Source: Roseiarcus sp963809245 (lineage in GTDB: Bacteria; Pseudomonadota; Alphaproteobacteria; Rhizobiales; Beijerinckiaceae). Taken from it: a stretch of DNA of 64,000 nucleotides. Where the stretch lies: positions 62,001-126,000 of the forward strand of contig CAWEIU010000008.1 of the NCBI GenBank assembly GCA_963809245.1, given 5' to 3'. The notes below the pieces were generated by a model. The model saw only the letters and a list, made by a program, of their open reading frames with translations, was not told where the DNA came from and ran no database searches. Of this stretch, positions 45,211 through 54,163 are shown piece by piece (the stretch's first letter is position 1; every line of letters begins with the position of its first letter). Position numbers and translations under genes: made by a program.

Positions 45211-45912
45211 TCAGCGGGCGGTCTTGCGCTTCGGCGCGGCGCCGCCCGAATCGCCCTCGGTCTCGACGATATAGCCGAGCCCGCGCGCGGTCTGGATCAC
45301 ATCGACGCCGAGCTTTTTGCGCAGACGGCCGACGAAGACCTCGATCGTGTTGGAATCGCGGTCGAAATCCTGGTCGTAGAGATGGTCGACGATCTCGCTG
45401 CGCGACACGATGCGGCCGGAGTGGTGCATCAGATAGGACAGCAGCCGATATTCGTGGCTGGTCAGCTTGATCGCGGCGCCGTTGACGGTGACGCGTCCCG
45501 TGCGCGCATCGAGCCGCACCGGACCGGCGACGAGTTCGCTCGAGGCGTGGCCGGCGGCGCGGCGCAGCAGCGCGCGCAGACGCGCCAGCACTTCCTCCAT
45601 GTGGAACGGCTTGCCGACGTAGTCGTCGGCCCCCGCGTCGAAGCCCTGCACCTTGTCGCTCCAGCGGTCGCGGGCGGTCAGGATCAGCACCGGCATCGTC
45701 CGGCCGCTCTTGCGCCAGGCCTCCAGCACCGAGACGCCGTCGCGCTTCGGCAGGCCGATGTCGAGCACGATCGCGTCATAGGGCTCGGTGTCGCCGAGGA
45801 ACCAAGCCTCTTCGCCGTCGTAGGCGCGGTCGATGGCGTAGCCGGCGGCCTCGAGCGCGGTCGCGATTTGACGGTTGAGGTCGCGATCGTCTTCGACAAC
45901 GAGAAGGCGCAT
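45211..45912 (-). CDS. OmpR-family response regulator (PhoP/FeuP-like)
   Basis: 233 residues from ATG at 45912 (GGAGGACC upstream); an in-frame GTG eight codons earlier also exists. The receiver domain has MRLLVVEDDRDLNRQI, phosphoacceptor Asp in YDAIVLDIGLPKRDG, and LTARD...GADDYVGKPF with the Lys. The winged-helix output domain (ITLTSHEYRLLSYLMHH-like, then SNTIEVFVGRLRKKLG, ARGLGYIVE) binds DNA. Transcribed between a PepSY gene (20-base gap) and the kinase. Confidence 0.93.
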   Translation of the reverse strand: MRLLVVEDDRDLNRQIATALEAAGYAIDRAYDGEEAWFLGDTEPYDAIVLDIGLPKRDGVSVLEAWRKSGRTMPVLILTARDRWSDKVQGFDAGADDYVGKPFHMEEVLARLRALLRRAAGHASSELVAGPVRLDARTGRVTVNGAAIKLTSHEYRLLSYLMHHSGRIVSRSEIVDHLYDQDFDRDSNTIEVFVGRLRKKLGVDVIQTARGLGYIVETEGDSGGAAPKRKTAR

Positions 45913-45932
45913 GGGTTCTGTCGGTCCTCCGA

Positions 45933-46301
45933 TCACATTTTCGGCATCGGCTCGCGCGCGTTGCGGGCGCCGAGGAGCTTGCCGTTCGCCGCGTTCATGA
46001 CGGCGTGCACGAGCCGGCCGTCGCGATGCAGCAGCGTTATCTCATAAACGAATTCGTCGCCGAGGTGGCAAAGCTTGGCTGACAAGGCTTCTGCCTTGAA
46101 CTGCGCCGATGCGGATTTCAGAACGGCGAAAGGCTCGATAAAATGCCGCGATTTGATCTCCTCGCGGCTCTCGGCGGGGGGCAGGCACGGCCGCTTGATC
46201 GCGACATGCGTCTCCGTCTCGTTCGCCTGCGCCGCCAAGGGCGTCGTGGTGAAGACCGCGCCGAGCGCGAGGAGGACAGCGATATTTGACTTCAGCGTCA
46301 T
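45933..46301 (-). CDS. Small periplasmic PepSY-domain protein
   Basis: 122 residues from ATG at 46301, after GGGGGAAAAGC. Signal peptide IAVLLALGAVFTTTPLAAQA. The PepSY domain includes FKAEALSAKLCHLGDEFVYE and VHAVMNAANGKLLGARN. PepSY proteins inhibit proteases or modulate sensor kinases. As first gene of the RR-kinase operon it may modulate the sensor, like small periplasmic partners of FeuPQ-type systems. The frame extends upstream but the signal peptide fixes the start. Confidence 0.85.
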   Translation of the reverse strand: MTLKSNIAVLLALGAVFTTTPLAAQANETETHVAIKRPCLPPAESREEIKSRHFIEPFAVLKSASAQFKAEALSAKLCHLGDEFVYEITLLHRDGRLVHAVMNAANGKLLGARNAREPMPKM

Positions 46302-46409
46302 ATCGCAGCTTTTCCCCCTTCGTCTGAATAGGGAATGAACATAGCCGAGCGAGGCCGCCAAGGCCACTCGGCGCCAAGCCGCGCTTGCCCCTCGACCGGC
46401 CCGGGAGCC

Positions 46410-47165
46410 ATGATGCTGACGATGCGCCTCGCCGTCCGATTCGCCGCCCTCGTCACCGCTCTCGTTTGCGTTGCGCCTGCCGGCGCCGTCGTCGGCGGCG
46501 CGGGCGAAGACGGGCGCTTCGCCAACGAGGTCGTGATGGTTTTGACCCGCGGCGGCGACAAGGCCGGCTTTTGCACCGGCGTCGTCATTGCGCCCCGCGT
46601 CGTGCTGACCGCCGCCCATTGCCTTCGACCCATCCAGGACATGGCCGTTCACTTTCGGGACGAGAAGGGACGCCCCGTGCTCGTGCCGGTGCAGGCCGCT
46701 GCGACCCATCCGCTCTATCGCGCGGATGCGGTCGCCAAGCGGGTGGTGTCCATCGACCTCGGCCTCGTGGAGACACAGACGCCGCTCCCGGCCCGCTTCA
46801 CGGCCGCGCGGCTCGCCTCCGGAGACGAGCCGGCGGTTGGGGATGCGGCGATCCTCGCGGGATACGGCGTCGCGCGCGAAGGCGAGCCCAAGAGTGGCGG
46901 CGCGTTGCGCAGCGCGGCGCTGCGCGTGCAAGCTCCCCTGTCGCGCATCCTTCTGTGGGCGGCGGACGCCGATCAAGCCGGCGTGGGGGCCTGCTCGGGC
47001 GATTCGGGCGGCCCGCTCTTCTCCGGCGATGGCGGAACGGTCGTCGCCGTGGTCGCCTGGACGAGTGGCTCGCACGGCGGCCGCTGCGGGGTTTTGACGC
47101 AAGGGCCCCTGATCGCGCCGCAACGGGCCTGGATCGACGCGACGCTGGCGCGCTGGGGGCTCTAG
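46410..47165 (+). CDS. Secreted trypsin-like serine protease (S1)
   Basis: 251 residues; ATG at 46410, with ATGs at 46413 and 46422 also usable after GGGAGCC. Signal peptide (LAVRFAALVTALVCVAPAGA), then VVGGAGEDGRFANEVVMVL, similar to the IVGG activation site. Catalytic triad: VLTAAHC (His), VSIDLGLVE (Asp) and GACSGDSGGPLF (Ser). Two further cysteines suggest disulfides. It is divergent from the PepSY gene across about 110 bases, so joint regulation is possible. Secreted S1 proteases of this kind are sparse in Alphaproteobacteria; the target is unknown. Confidence 0.88.
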   Translation: MMLTMRLAVRFAALVTALVCVAPAGAVVGGAGEDGRFANEVVMVLTRGGDKAGFCTGVVIAPRVVLTAAHCLRPIQDMAVHFRDEKGRPVLVPVQAAATHPLYRADAVAKRVVSIDLGLVETQTPLPARFTAARLASGDEPAVGDAAILAGYGVAREGEPKSGGALRSAALRVQAPLSRILLWAADADQAGVGACSGDSGGPLFSGDGGTVVAVVAWTSGSHGGRCGVLTQGPLIAPQRAWIDATLARWGL

Positions 47166-47260
47166 ACCGTGGCGATTTGATTGAATCGCCGCACGGTCTA
47201 GATTCCTCAATTGCCGCGCGCTTTTGGCGAAAAACCGGCGTCCACTTTTTCGCCGCGCCT
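47162..47260. repeat. Composite intergenic element: long hairpin plus AAAACCGGCGTCCACTTTTT palindrome
   Basis: Bases 47162-47201 form CTAGACCGTG-GCGATT-loop-AATCGC-CACGGTCTAG with only a two-base bulge. Bases 47228-47252 read GGCGAAAAACCGGCGTCCAC followed by TTTTTCGCC, an imperfect palindrome known from Hyphomicrobiales intergenic mosaic (RIME-like) repeats. The protease stop codon lies inside the first stem. The element sits between convergent genes and may act as a two-way terminator. Confidence 0.75.
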
Positions 47261-47265
47261 TTAGC

Positions 47266-47775
47266 CTAACTCCGCTCCTTCCGCGCGCGGCGCGGCGGCC
47301 GGTTCGGCCAGCGGACGATGTGGTCGAGCCAGGCTTCCGTCGGCACGTCGTCCTCGCTCGCGGCGAGGCGCCCGCGCACCGAGACGCCGGCCTCGTGAAC
47401 CGTATCCGGCGAGCCGGAAACCAAGGGATGCCACCAGGCGAGGTCGCCGCCCTCGGCGAGAACCCGGTAGGCGCAGGTGACGGGAAGCCAGCTCAGCGAG
47501 CGAACGGCCTCCGGGGTGAGCTTGACGCAATCCGGCACCTTGCGCTGCCGGCTGGGATAGTCGCGGCAGCGACAGGTCTTGCCGTCGAGCAACGTGCAGC
47601 CCAGGTCTGTGAAATGAATGTCGCCCGTGTCCTCGTCCTCGAGCTTGACGAGGCAGCAGCGCGCGCAGCCGTCGCACAGGCTCTCCCACTCCTGCGTCGT
47701 CATCTCGTCCAGCGTCTTGACGCGCCAGAAGGGCGGATCGCCGTGAGAGGGATTGTCCTTGCAGGAATCGGACAT
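47266..47775 (-). CDS. ycgN: YcgN/YkgJ-family cysteine-cluster protein (UPF0260)
   Basis: 169 residues from ATG at 47775. WESLCDGCARCCLVKLEDEDTG, TLLDGKTCRCRDYPSRQRKV and PDCVKLTP carry the CxxCxxC-type cluster thought to bind zinc or iron. CAYRVLAEGGDLAWWHPLVS and VRWPNRPP complete the UPF0260 pattern. Function unknown. A much longer open frame in the same phase runs upstream antisense to the PBP gene and is a shadow. Confidence 0.9.
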   Translation of the reverse strand: MSDSCKDNPSHGDPPFWRVKTLDEMTTQEWESLCDGCARCCLVKLEDEDTGDIHFTDLGCTLLDGKTCRCRDYPSRQRKVPDCVKLTPEAVRSLSWLPVTCAYRVLAEGGDLAWWHPLVSGSPDTVHEAGVSVRGRLAASEDDVPTEAWLDHIVRWPNRPPRRARKERS

Positions 47776-48015
47776 GGCGGAGGTCCTCGGCCGCGTGCGC
47801 CGGCCGGCGCGGGGTCGCGTCAAAAATGAACATGGGCGCGCGGCGCGAAATTTGAAACGGCCGACGACAAATGTCGGCGATGTCGCATTTTGCTCCAACG
47901 CCGCCGCGTCCAGCTTGGCCATGGCGCGGCCTGGGTCCGACGTCAAGCCGTTCAAAACGCGTCGGATTGTGCTAAGCATTGCGTGGGCGGTCTGCGCGCC
48001 CGTATCGGAGGAGCC

Positions 48016-50280
48016 TTGGCGAGCTCTGGGAGACTGTCCCGCTTCAGGAAATCCGTCGCGCGGGCGTCGCTTGCGTTCGACGCCTGGGTGGATTCCTCGC
48101 TCTACGACGCCGGTCGACGCTCGATCCGCGTGCTGCAGACGCTCGCGGCGATATCGGAGCGCCTGCATGTCTCCGGCGCGCGCAAACTGGTCATCGAACT
48201 CGCCTGCGAGGGGAGCAACCTCGCCGTGGTCGGCCTGATCGTCGTGCTGACGTTCGCCCAGCCCGCGTTTCGCGAGACGAGCGATGACGATTGGCTGAAG
48301 CGCGCCGATCTCGCCGTGACGTTCCTCGACCGCTACGGCGTCGAGGTCGGCCGGCGCGGCATCAAGCACGACGACGCGATCCCGTTCGACGAACTGCCCG
48401 ATCATTTCATCAAGGCGGTGCTCGCCACCGAGGATCGCCGCTTCTTCGACCATTTCGGCATCGACGTGATCGGCACGCTGCGCGCGCTCACCGTCAACGC
48501 CCACGCCGGCGGCGTCGTGCAGGGCGGCTCGTCGATCACCCAGCAGCTCGCCAAGAACCTTTTCCTCAGCAACGAGCGCTCGATCTCGCGCAAGATCAAC
48601 GAAGCCTATCTCGCGCTGTGGCTCGAGCACCATCTGACGAAGAAGCAGATCCTCAGCCTCTACCTCGACCGCGCCTATATGGGCGGCGGCGCATTCGGCG
48701 TGCAGGCGGCCGCGCAATACTATTTCGGCAAGTCGGCGCGCGACATCAATCTGGCGGAGGCGGCGATGCTCGCCGGCCTCTTCAAGGCGCCGACCAAATA
48801 TTCGCCCAACGTGAACCTGCCCGCCGCCCGCGCGCGCGCCAACGACGTGCTGAGCAATCTCGTCGACGCTGGGTTCATGACCGAGGGGCAGGTCTACGCC
48901 GCGCGGCGCAATCCGGCGACGCCGGTGACCCAGAACGGCCGCTCCAGCCCCGACTGGTATCTCGACTTCGCCTATGACGAGGTCAAGGCGCTCGCCGACA
49001 GCGGGAAGCTCGGCAACGACCGGGTGCTGGTGGTCCGCACCGGGCTCGACAGCAATCTGCAGACGAAGACCGAGAGCGTGATCGAGGACATGCTGCGCGT
49101 CAACGCGCCGGCCTACCACGCGCATCAGGCCGCGGCGGTGATCGCCGACACCGACGGCCTCGTTCGCGCGATGGTCGGCGGCCGCGACTATGGCGCGAGC
49201 CAATTCAACCGGGCGACCGAGGCGCTGCGCCAGCCGGGCTCCTCGTTCAAGATTTTCGTCTATCTGACGGCCTTGCTGACGGGCAAGTACCACAAGGACA
49301 CGATCATCGACGCGTCGAACATCTGCATCGGCGACTATTGCGTGCACAATTACGAGGGCGAGAGCGCCGGCCACATACCGCTTTACCTGGCCCTGGCGCA
49401 ATCGCTGAACACGGCGGCGATCCGCATGTCGGTCAAGATCGGCGAGGCCTATTGGCCGGCCAAGCAGCCCTACCACCTCGCCAAGATCGCCGCGCTCGGG
49501 CGCGCCAAGATCGTCGAGACGGCGCGCGCTTTGGGGCTGACGACGCCGCTCGTCGACACAGTGTCGCTGCCGGTCGGCGCCGACGAGGTCAAGATGATCG
49601 ATATGGTCGGGGCCAATGCGACGCTCGCCAACGGGGGCAAGCGGGCGACCCCCTACGCCGCCATCGAGATCCGCAATTCGAGCGGCGCGGTCATCTACAC
49701 GCACGCCGCCAACGGGCCGCCGCCCATCCAGGTCGTCCCGGCCGACAAGGTCGCCGAGATGAATGCGATCATGACCCATGTGGTGACGGAGGGGACGGGC
49801 CGCGCGGCGCAGATCCCTGGCCTCGTCATTGCGGGCAAGACCGGCACAACCAACAATTCGACCAATGCCTGGTTCAACGGCTTCACCGGCAATTTCGTCG
49901 GCAGCGTCTGGTTCGGCAACGACGACAATTCACCCACCGCGAACATGACGGGCGGCACTCTGCCGGCGCAGACTTGGCATGACGTCATGGCCTACGCGCA
50001 CGAAGGCATCGAGGCGAAGCCGCCGTACGGCGTCGCGCCCGGCGCGGCGGCGCCCGCCGGGCAGATCGCCGCGGCGACCGTCGTCAAAGGCGGCGCCGGA
50101 ATCGTCGAAGCGCCGCGCCAGGTCGGCCTGTCGCAGCATTCGGCGAAGATCATCATCGAGATCGGCGACATCGCGCGCACGGCGCAGAAACGCGCCGCCG
50201 CCGCCGGCCCGGCGCCCGCCTACGCCGCAGAGGCGGGTTCGCAAATTTCGGTGGTGCGCGGCGGCGTCCTGTCGCCCTGA
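48016..50280 (+). CDS. Class A penicillin-binding protein (PBP1A-like transglycosylase/transpeptidase)
   Basis: 754 residues from TTG at 48016, which has CGGAGGAGCC right before it; GTG at 47983 is an alternative without such a site. One membrane anchor (about 72-95). Transglycosylase domain: AVLATEDRRFFDHFGID (catalytic Glu), GGSSITQQLAKN and RKINEAYLALWLE. Transpeptidase domain: RQPGSSFKIFVY (SxxK), SLN in LAQSLNTAA, and AGKTGTTNNS (KTG). It polymerises and cross-links peptidoglycan. The Ala/Pro-rich C-terminal tail is usual. Confidence 0.92.
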   Translation: MASSGRLSRFRKSVARASLAFDAWVDSSLYDAGRRSIRVLQTLAAISERLHVSGARKLVIELACEGSNLAVVGLIVVLTFAQPAFRETSDDDWLKRADLAVTFLDRYGVEVGRRGIKHDDAIPFDELPDHFIKAVLATEDRRFFDHFGIDVIGTLRALTVNAHAGGVVQGGSSITQQLAKNLFLSNERSISRKINEAYLALWLEHHLTKKQILSLYLDRAYMGGGAFGVQAAAQYYFGKSARDINLAEAAMLAGLFKAPTKYSPNVNLPAARARANDVLSNLVDAGFMTEGQVYAARRNPATPVTQNGRSSPDWYLDFAYDEVKALADSGKLGNDRVLVVRTGLDSNLQTKTESVIEDMLRVNAPAYHAHQAAAVIADTDGLVRAMVGGRDYGASQFNRATEALRQPGSSFKIFVYLTALLTGKYHKDTIIDASNICIGDYCVHNYEGESAGHIPLYLALAQSLNTAAIRMSVKIGEAYWPAKQPYHLAKIAALGRAKIVETARALGLTTPLVDTVSLPVGADEVKMIDMVGANATLANGGKRATPYAAIEIRNSSGAVIYTHAANGPPPIQVVPADKVAEMNAIMTHVVTEGTGRAAQIPGLVIAGKTGTTNNSTNAWFNGFTGNFVGSVWFGNDDNSPTANMTGGTLPAQTWHDVMAYAHEGIEAKPPYGVAPGAAAPAGQIAAATVVKGGAGIVEAPRQVGLSQHSAKIIIEIGDIARTAQKRAAAAGPAPAYAAEAGSQISVVRGGVLSP

Positions 50281-50292
50281 TCGAGGCTCTGC

Positions 50293-50871
50293 GTGACGAC
50301 CTTCGTGAAAGCCAGTCTCGCCTGTGCGCTCGGCCTTGCGCTCGGGCTCTGGGCGAGCCGCGCCATTCTCGCCTACGGCGCTCCCTTCGGGGTCGTCGAC
50401 ATCGGGCCCTGGAGGGTTGCGGTCACCGCGGGATCGATCGAGGCTGATCCCTATACGCGCGCCGAACTCGAGCGGAGCGGCGAGATCCCGCTGGCGCTCG
50501 GCGAGGGCCTGCAACTCGTCGCGCGCGTTGATGACGCCGGCCGCCGCCTCGATCCCCACTGCACCTATCGCGTCGCCCCGCGCACGCCGGCTGCGCGATA
50601 CTGGACGCTGAGCCTCGTCGATCGCAACGGCTTCCCGATCGAGAACGCCGCCGGCCGCTACGGCTTCCGCTCGAGCGAGATCCTGCGCGAGGGCGACGGC
50701 GCGTTCTCGATCTTCGTCTCCGCGAGCGCGCATTCGGGAAACTGGCTGCCGATCGGCGCCGTCAGGCCGTTCCTCCTCGTGCTGCGGCTCTACGATTCGC
50801 CACTGAGCGCGACGGCGGGCGGCATTGAGAAAAGCACGGCGCCGTCAATCGAACGGGTCGGCTGCACATGA
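50293..50871 (+). CDS. DUF1214 domain protein, membrane-anchored
   Basis: 192 residues, GTG start at 50293, 12 bases after the PBP stop. N-terminal helix (VKASLACALGLALGLWASRA), then GGVVDIGPW-type strand and YWTLSLVDRNGFPIENAAGRYGFRSSEI and SGNWLPIG, the DUF1214 pattern. In many bacteria DUF1254 and DUF1214 sit in one longer protein; here they are two short proteins joined by an ATGA overlap. Following the PBP gene suggests an envelope role. Function unknown. Confidence 0.82.
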   Translation: MTTFVKASLACALGLALGLWASRAILAYGAPFGVVDIGPWRVAVTAGSIEADPYTRAELERSGEIPLALGEGLQLVARVDDAGRRLDPHCTYRVAPRTPAARYWTLSLVDRNGFPIENAAGRYGFRSSEILREGDGAFSIFVSASAHSGNWLPIGAVRPFLLVLRLYDSPLSATAGGIEKSTAPSIERVGCT

Positions 50872-51446
50872 GGCTCGGCGAGCGCTTTGCGAGCGCGGTG
50901 GCCTATCTGGCGGTCGTCCTGATCGTCGCGGCGCTCGTGCATCTCATCGTGATCCTCGTCATTCCCGTCGTCGCGACGCGCGACGCCTATGCGCGCCTCG
51001 CCGCCCTCGGGCCCGTAGGCGCGACGATCGGGTTACCGCGGCCGAGCCCGAGCGAGACGCGGCTTCCCTTCGGCGATCCGGCCCTCGCCAGCGCCTTTTG
51101 CCGCTACGATCTGTCGAATGGCCCGATCCGCGTGAAGGCGCCGGTCGGGCGCGCCGGCTTCGCCTCGCTGTCGTTCCACACGAAGCGCGGCGCCGTCCTC
51201 TACGCGCTGACCGATCGCGCGGCGACGCAAGGGCTGATGGAGGCGGTCGTCGGGACGGCGGCGCAAATGCGCGAGTTCGTGGCGCACGACGATGAAGACA
51301 ATCCCTCGCAAGACTTGCGGATCGTCTCTCCGACCAACGAGGGCTTTGTGCTGATGCGCGCCTTCAGCGAGCTGCCGAGCCTCTACGACGCGGCGCAGGA
51401 GCAGACGGTAGGCCTGAGCTGCTCGCCAGAGCCGCTGCCGAGGTAA
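50868..51446 (+). CDS. DUF1254-family membrane protein
   Basis: 192 residues, start overlapping the DUF1214 stop. N-terminal helix (VAYLAVVLIVAALVHLIVILVIPVV), then GRASP-like DAYARLAALGPVGATIGLP, DPALASAFCRYDLSNGPIRV and FVLMRAFSELPSLY. Shorter than typical DUF1254 proteins, it keeps only part of the domain. Probably a partner of the preceding protein. Function unknown. Confidence 0.75.
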   Translation: MRLGERFASAVAYLAVVLIVAALVHLIVILVIPVVATRDAYARLAALGPVGATIGLPRPSPSETRLPFGDPALASAFCRYDLSNGPIRVKAPVGRAGFASLSFHTKRGAVLYALTDRAATQGLMEAVVGTAAQMREFVAHDDEDNPSQDLRIVSPTNEGFVLMRAFSELPSLYDAAQEQTVGLSCSPEPLPR

Positions 51447-51523
51447 CGGCGGCGAGAGTGGACTTTGCCGCCCAACGGGGCGATGGTCCCGGCGGCAACG
51501 GGGCGCTTGGCGGGAGGCTCTCG

Positions 51524-52453
51524 GTGACGACCTTGCTGGTGACGCATTCGGCCTGCATCGGCCACGACATGGGCGACGGGCACCCCGAGCGGCCCGATCG
51601 CATGCGTGCGGTCGACCGGGCGCTGGAGAGCGAGGCGTTCCAGCTCTTGCTGCGCGACAGCGCGCCGCTCGCCTCGACCGAGGACCTGACGCGCGTTCAT
51701 CCCGCCGAATATGTCGACGCGATCGAGAATGCGGCGCCGAACCGCGGCCTTATCCAGCTCGATCCGGACACCGCCATGTCGCCCGGCACGCTCGCGGCGG
51801 CGCTGCGCGCGGCCGGCGGCGCCGTCTTTGCGATCGACGAAGTGTTGGGCAAGCGCGTCGACAACGCTTTCGTCGCGACGCGGCCGCCTGGGCACCATGC
51901 CGAAACCGCGACGCCGATGGGCTTCTGCTTCTTCAACAATGCGGCGGTCGCGGCGCGTCACGCCCAGGCCGTTCATGGCGTCGAGCGCGTCGCGATCGTC
52001 GATTTCGACGTGCACCACGGCAATGGCACGCAGCATATCTTCTGGAGCGACCCGAGCGTGCTCTACGCTTCGACGCATCAGATGCCGTTCTATCCCGGCA
52101 CTGGCGCGCGCGGCGAAACAGGCGACCACGACCAGATCCTCAACGCTCCGTTACGCGCGGGCGACGGCGGCGACGCGTTCCGCGAGGCGTTCACCCAGAC
52201 GATTCTTCCCCGCGTCGACGCCTTCGGCCCGGATCTTCTGATCATCTCGGCCGGCTTCGATGCGCATGTGCGCGATCCGCTCGGCGGCCTCAATCTCACC
52301 GAGGCGGATTTCGCCTGGGTGACGCGCCGGCTGATGGACATCGCGCAGCGGCACTGCGGCGGCCGCGTCGTCTCGCTGCTCGAAGGCGGCTACGATCTCG
52401 ACGCCCTCGGCCGCTCGGTCGCCGCGCACGTCGGCGCGCTGATGGTCGGCTGA
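51524..52453 (+). CDS. Histone deacetylase-family amidohydrolase
   Basis: 309 residues from GTG at 51524, preceded by GGGAGGCTCTCG. Motifs: HPERPDRM at the start, ATRPPGHHAE (the double His), CFFNNAAVAARHA, DFDVHHGNGTQ (zinc Asp and His), and LIISAGFDAHVRDPLGG (zinc Asp). Typical of bacterial class II-like HDAC/acetoin-utilisation proteins that deacetylate acetylpolyamines or lysines. The substrate is not known. No polyamine gene is adjacent. Confidence 0.93.
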   Translation: MTTLLVTHSACIGHDMGDGHPERPDRMRAVDRALESEAFQLLLRDSAPLASTEDLTRVHPAEYVDAIENAAPNRGLIQLDPDTAMSPGTLAAALRAAGGAVFAIDEVLGKRVDNAFVATRPPGHHAETATPMGFCFFNNAAVAARHAQAVHGVERVAIVDFDVHHGNGTQHIFWSDPSVLYASTHQMPFYPGTGARGETGDHDQILNAPLRAGDGGDAFREAFTQTILPRVDAFGPDLLIISAGFDAHVRDPLGGLNLTEADFAWVTRRLMDIAQRHCGGRVVSLLEGGYDLDALGRSVAAHVGALMVG

Positions 52454-52490
52454 CTTAACGCGCCGCCGTCGCGTCGGCCCGCGCGCGGCC

Positions 52491-53042
52491 TCAACCGATG
52501 CGCATCACCGCCCCGCGCGCCAGACGCGGCGCAAGCTTGCGCATGTCGGCGGCGGAGATCGCGACGCAGCCGGCGGTGGGCGTCAGACCGGGGCGTGCAA
52601 GATGGAAGAAGATCGCGCTGCCGCGTCCCTTGGCGCGCCGGCTGAAATTCTGATCGAGCACGAAGACGAGGTCGTAGAGCCGATCCTCTCGCCACATTCT
52701 GTCGGTGCAGTCGGCGGCGGGCAGCCGAACCGGGCGATTGTAGCGTGGGCTCGCCGGCGCTTCGCACCAGCCTGAATCGCGCCGCAACGGTCGCAAAGGG
52801 ATCGCGCCGGCGGCCGGCCGCGGCCGGTCAGGACGGTAGTAGCCCCACAGCAGCGGGAAACGTCCGGCCGGCGTGCCGCTGTCGCCTTCGCGCTTGTCGC
52901 GGACGACGCCCGCCGGCCCGAGCGCGCAGGCGATTCGGAACGGGCCCGCGACGAGCCAGCCTTTCGCGCGCGCGCCGGCGCGCGCGAGCACGCGCAGGTT
53001 CGTCAGGCGGGCGCTGGCGCGCGGCGATTCGGAAGAACGCAT
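52491..53042 (-). CDS. L,D-transpeptidase family protein (YkuD fold)
   Basis: 183 residues from ATG at 53042. DKREGDSGTPAGRFPL is the conserved entry of the domain and IFFHLARPGLTPTAGCVAIS carries the catalytic His and Cys (HLxRPxxxPTxGCVAxS). No clear signal peptide is seen, but family members of this short kind are common in Alphaproteobacteria. They cross-link or trim peptidoglycan peptides. An upstream ATG (53108) would add 22 residues without a recognised motif. Confidence 0.85.
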   Translation of the reverse strand: MRSSESPRASARLTNLRVLARAGARAKGWLVAGPFRIACALGPAGVVRDKREGDSGTPAGRFPLLWGYYRPDRPRPAAGAIPLRPLRRDSGWCEAPASPRYNRPVRLPAADCTDRMWREDRLYDLVFVLDQNFSRRAKGRGSAIFFHLARPGLTPTAGCVAISAADMRKLAPRLARGAVMRIG

Positions 53043-53131
53043 GGCGAGAAATTCTTCGCTTTGCGCCGCAAGGGCAAGCGAATCAGAGGCATGTGGCCGA
53101 ATCTCCAATCGTTTGCTAAGAGAGCGCCCGC

Positions 53132-54007
53132 ATGTCTTCCCCCAAACTTGCCGGTCCGGCCCTTGGCGTCGCCTTCTATCTGGTCGGCGTCTTCCTGTTC
53201 GCGCTCAATGACGCGCTCGGCAAGTGGCTCGTCGCCGACTACGGGGTGGGGCAACTGATGATGCTGCGCTCGGTCGGCGCGGTGCTGGTCCTGGCGCCGA
53301 TGGTCGCCTCGCTGCGCGTCAATGTGTTCGACTTCAGTCAGGCGCCGCTGCTGGGCTTGCGCATCCTCTTCACGACCGCGGACACGTTCTCGTTCTACTA
53401 TGCGACGCGCTACATGCCGCTTGCCGACGTGATGACGTTTTATATGGCGGCGCCGCTGCTCGTCACGGCGCTGTCAGCGCCGCTGCTTGGCGAGAAGGTC
53501 GAGCGCTTCCGCTGGGTCGCGGTGGGCATCGGCTTCGTGGGCGTCGTCATCGCGCTGCGGCCCTCGTCGCAGATGTTCTCTTCTGTCTCGATGCTCGCGC
53601 TTTTCGGCGCATTGATGTTCGCGCTCGGTCAGACCGTCACGCGCAGGCTTCGGCGCACCCACTGGCTGCCGCTGGTCGCCTGGCAATTCGTCGGGTCGGG
53701 CGCGATAGGCGCGGCGGTGACCCCCCTGGCATGGCGCACGCCGACCGGCTTCGATCTGATGCTGATGTTTCTGGTCGGCGCCGTCTCGATGGGGTGTTTC
53801 GTCTGCATCACCCGCGCGCTGGCGATGACCAGGGCGGCGGTCCTTGCGCCGTTGTACTATTCGGCGATCGTCTGGGCCACGATCATGGGATGGATCGTCT
53901 GGCGCGACGCGCCGACGTGGCCCATCCTGCTCGGCAACGCGGTCATTATCGGCAGCGGGCTGTTCGTCGCCGCGCACGGGGCGCGCTCAAAGCCGTCGAG
54001 CGCGTAG
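53132..54007 (+). CDS. DMT/EamA-family transporter
   Basis: 291 residues with ten hydrophobic segments in two EamA repeats: ALNDALGKWLVADYGVGQLM and ADTFSFYYATRYMPLADVMTF in the first, ALAMTRAAVLAPLYYSAIVWATIMGWIVW in the second, the typical S-adenosylmethionine/riboflavin-type exporter pattern. Substrate unknown. Divergent from the L,D-transpeptidase gene across 89 bases. Confidence 0.88.
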   Translation: MSSPKLAGPALGVAFYLVGVFLFALNDALGKWLVADYGVGQLMMLRSVGAVLVLAPMVASLRVNVFDFSQAPLLGLRILFTTADTFSFYYATRYMPLADVMTFYMAAPLLVTALSAPLLGEKVERFRWVAVGIGFVGVVIALRPSSQMFSSVSMLALFGALMFALGQTVTRRLRRTHWLPLVAWQFVGSGAIGAAVTPLAWRTPTGFDLMLMFLVGAVSMGCFVCITRALAMTRAAVLAPLYYSAIVWATIMGWIVWRDAPTWPILLGNAVIIGSGLFVAAHGARSKPSSA

Positions 54008-54030
54008 AGCCGTCTGCAATACCGTTGGAT

Positions 54031-54107
54031 CGTCATTGCGACGAAGCAATCCATTGGTCCGCTTGTATTGTCGGCCAATGGATTGCTTCGCTCCGCTCGC
54101 AATGACG
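54031..54107. repeat. Inverted intergenic repeat, CGTCATTGCGA family (copy 2)
   Basis: CGTCATTGCGACGAAGCAAT continuing CCATTGG on the left, CCAATGGATTGCTTCGCTCC continuing GCTCGCAATGACG on the right: nearly perfect 27-base arms around a 22-base centre. The outer arms equal those of 862-990. It lies between the EamA gene and the convergent mucR. Confidence 0.85.
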
Positions 54108-54163
54108 GGCGCGGTTAAAATACGAGAGGTGTCGGGCGCGGCCGCTTTAGAATGAAAAGTCCG

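Noticed and set aside
47776..49779. A long upstream extension of ycgN, antisense to the PBP gene
   Set aside because: Only the last 169 codons have the UPF0260 cysteine pattern; the rest is the shadow of the PBP transglycosylase domain.
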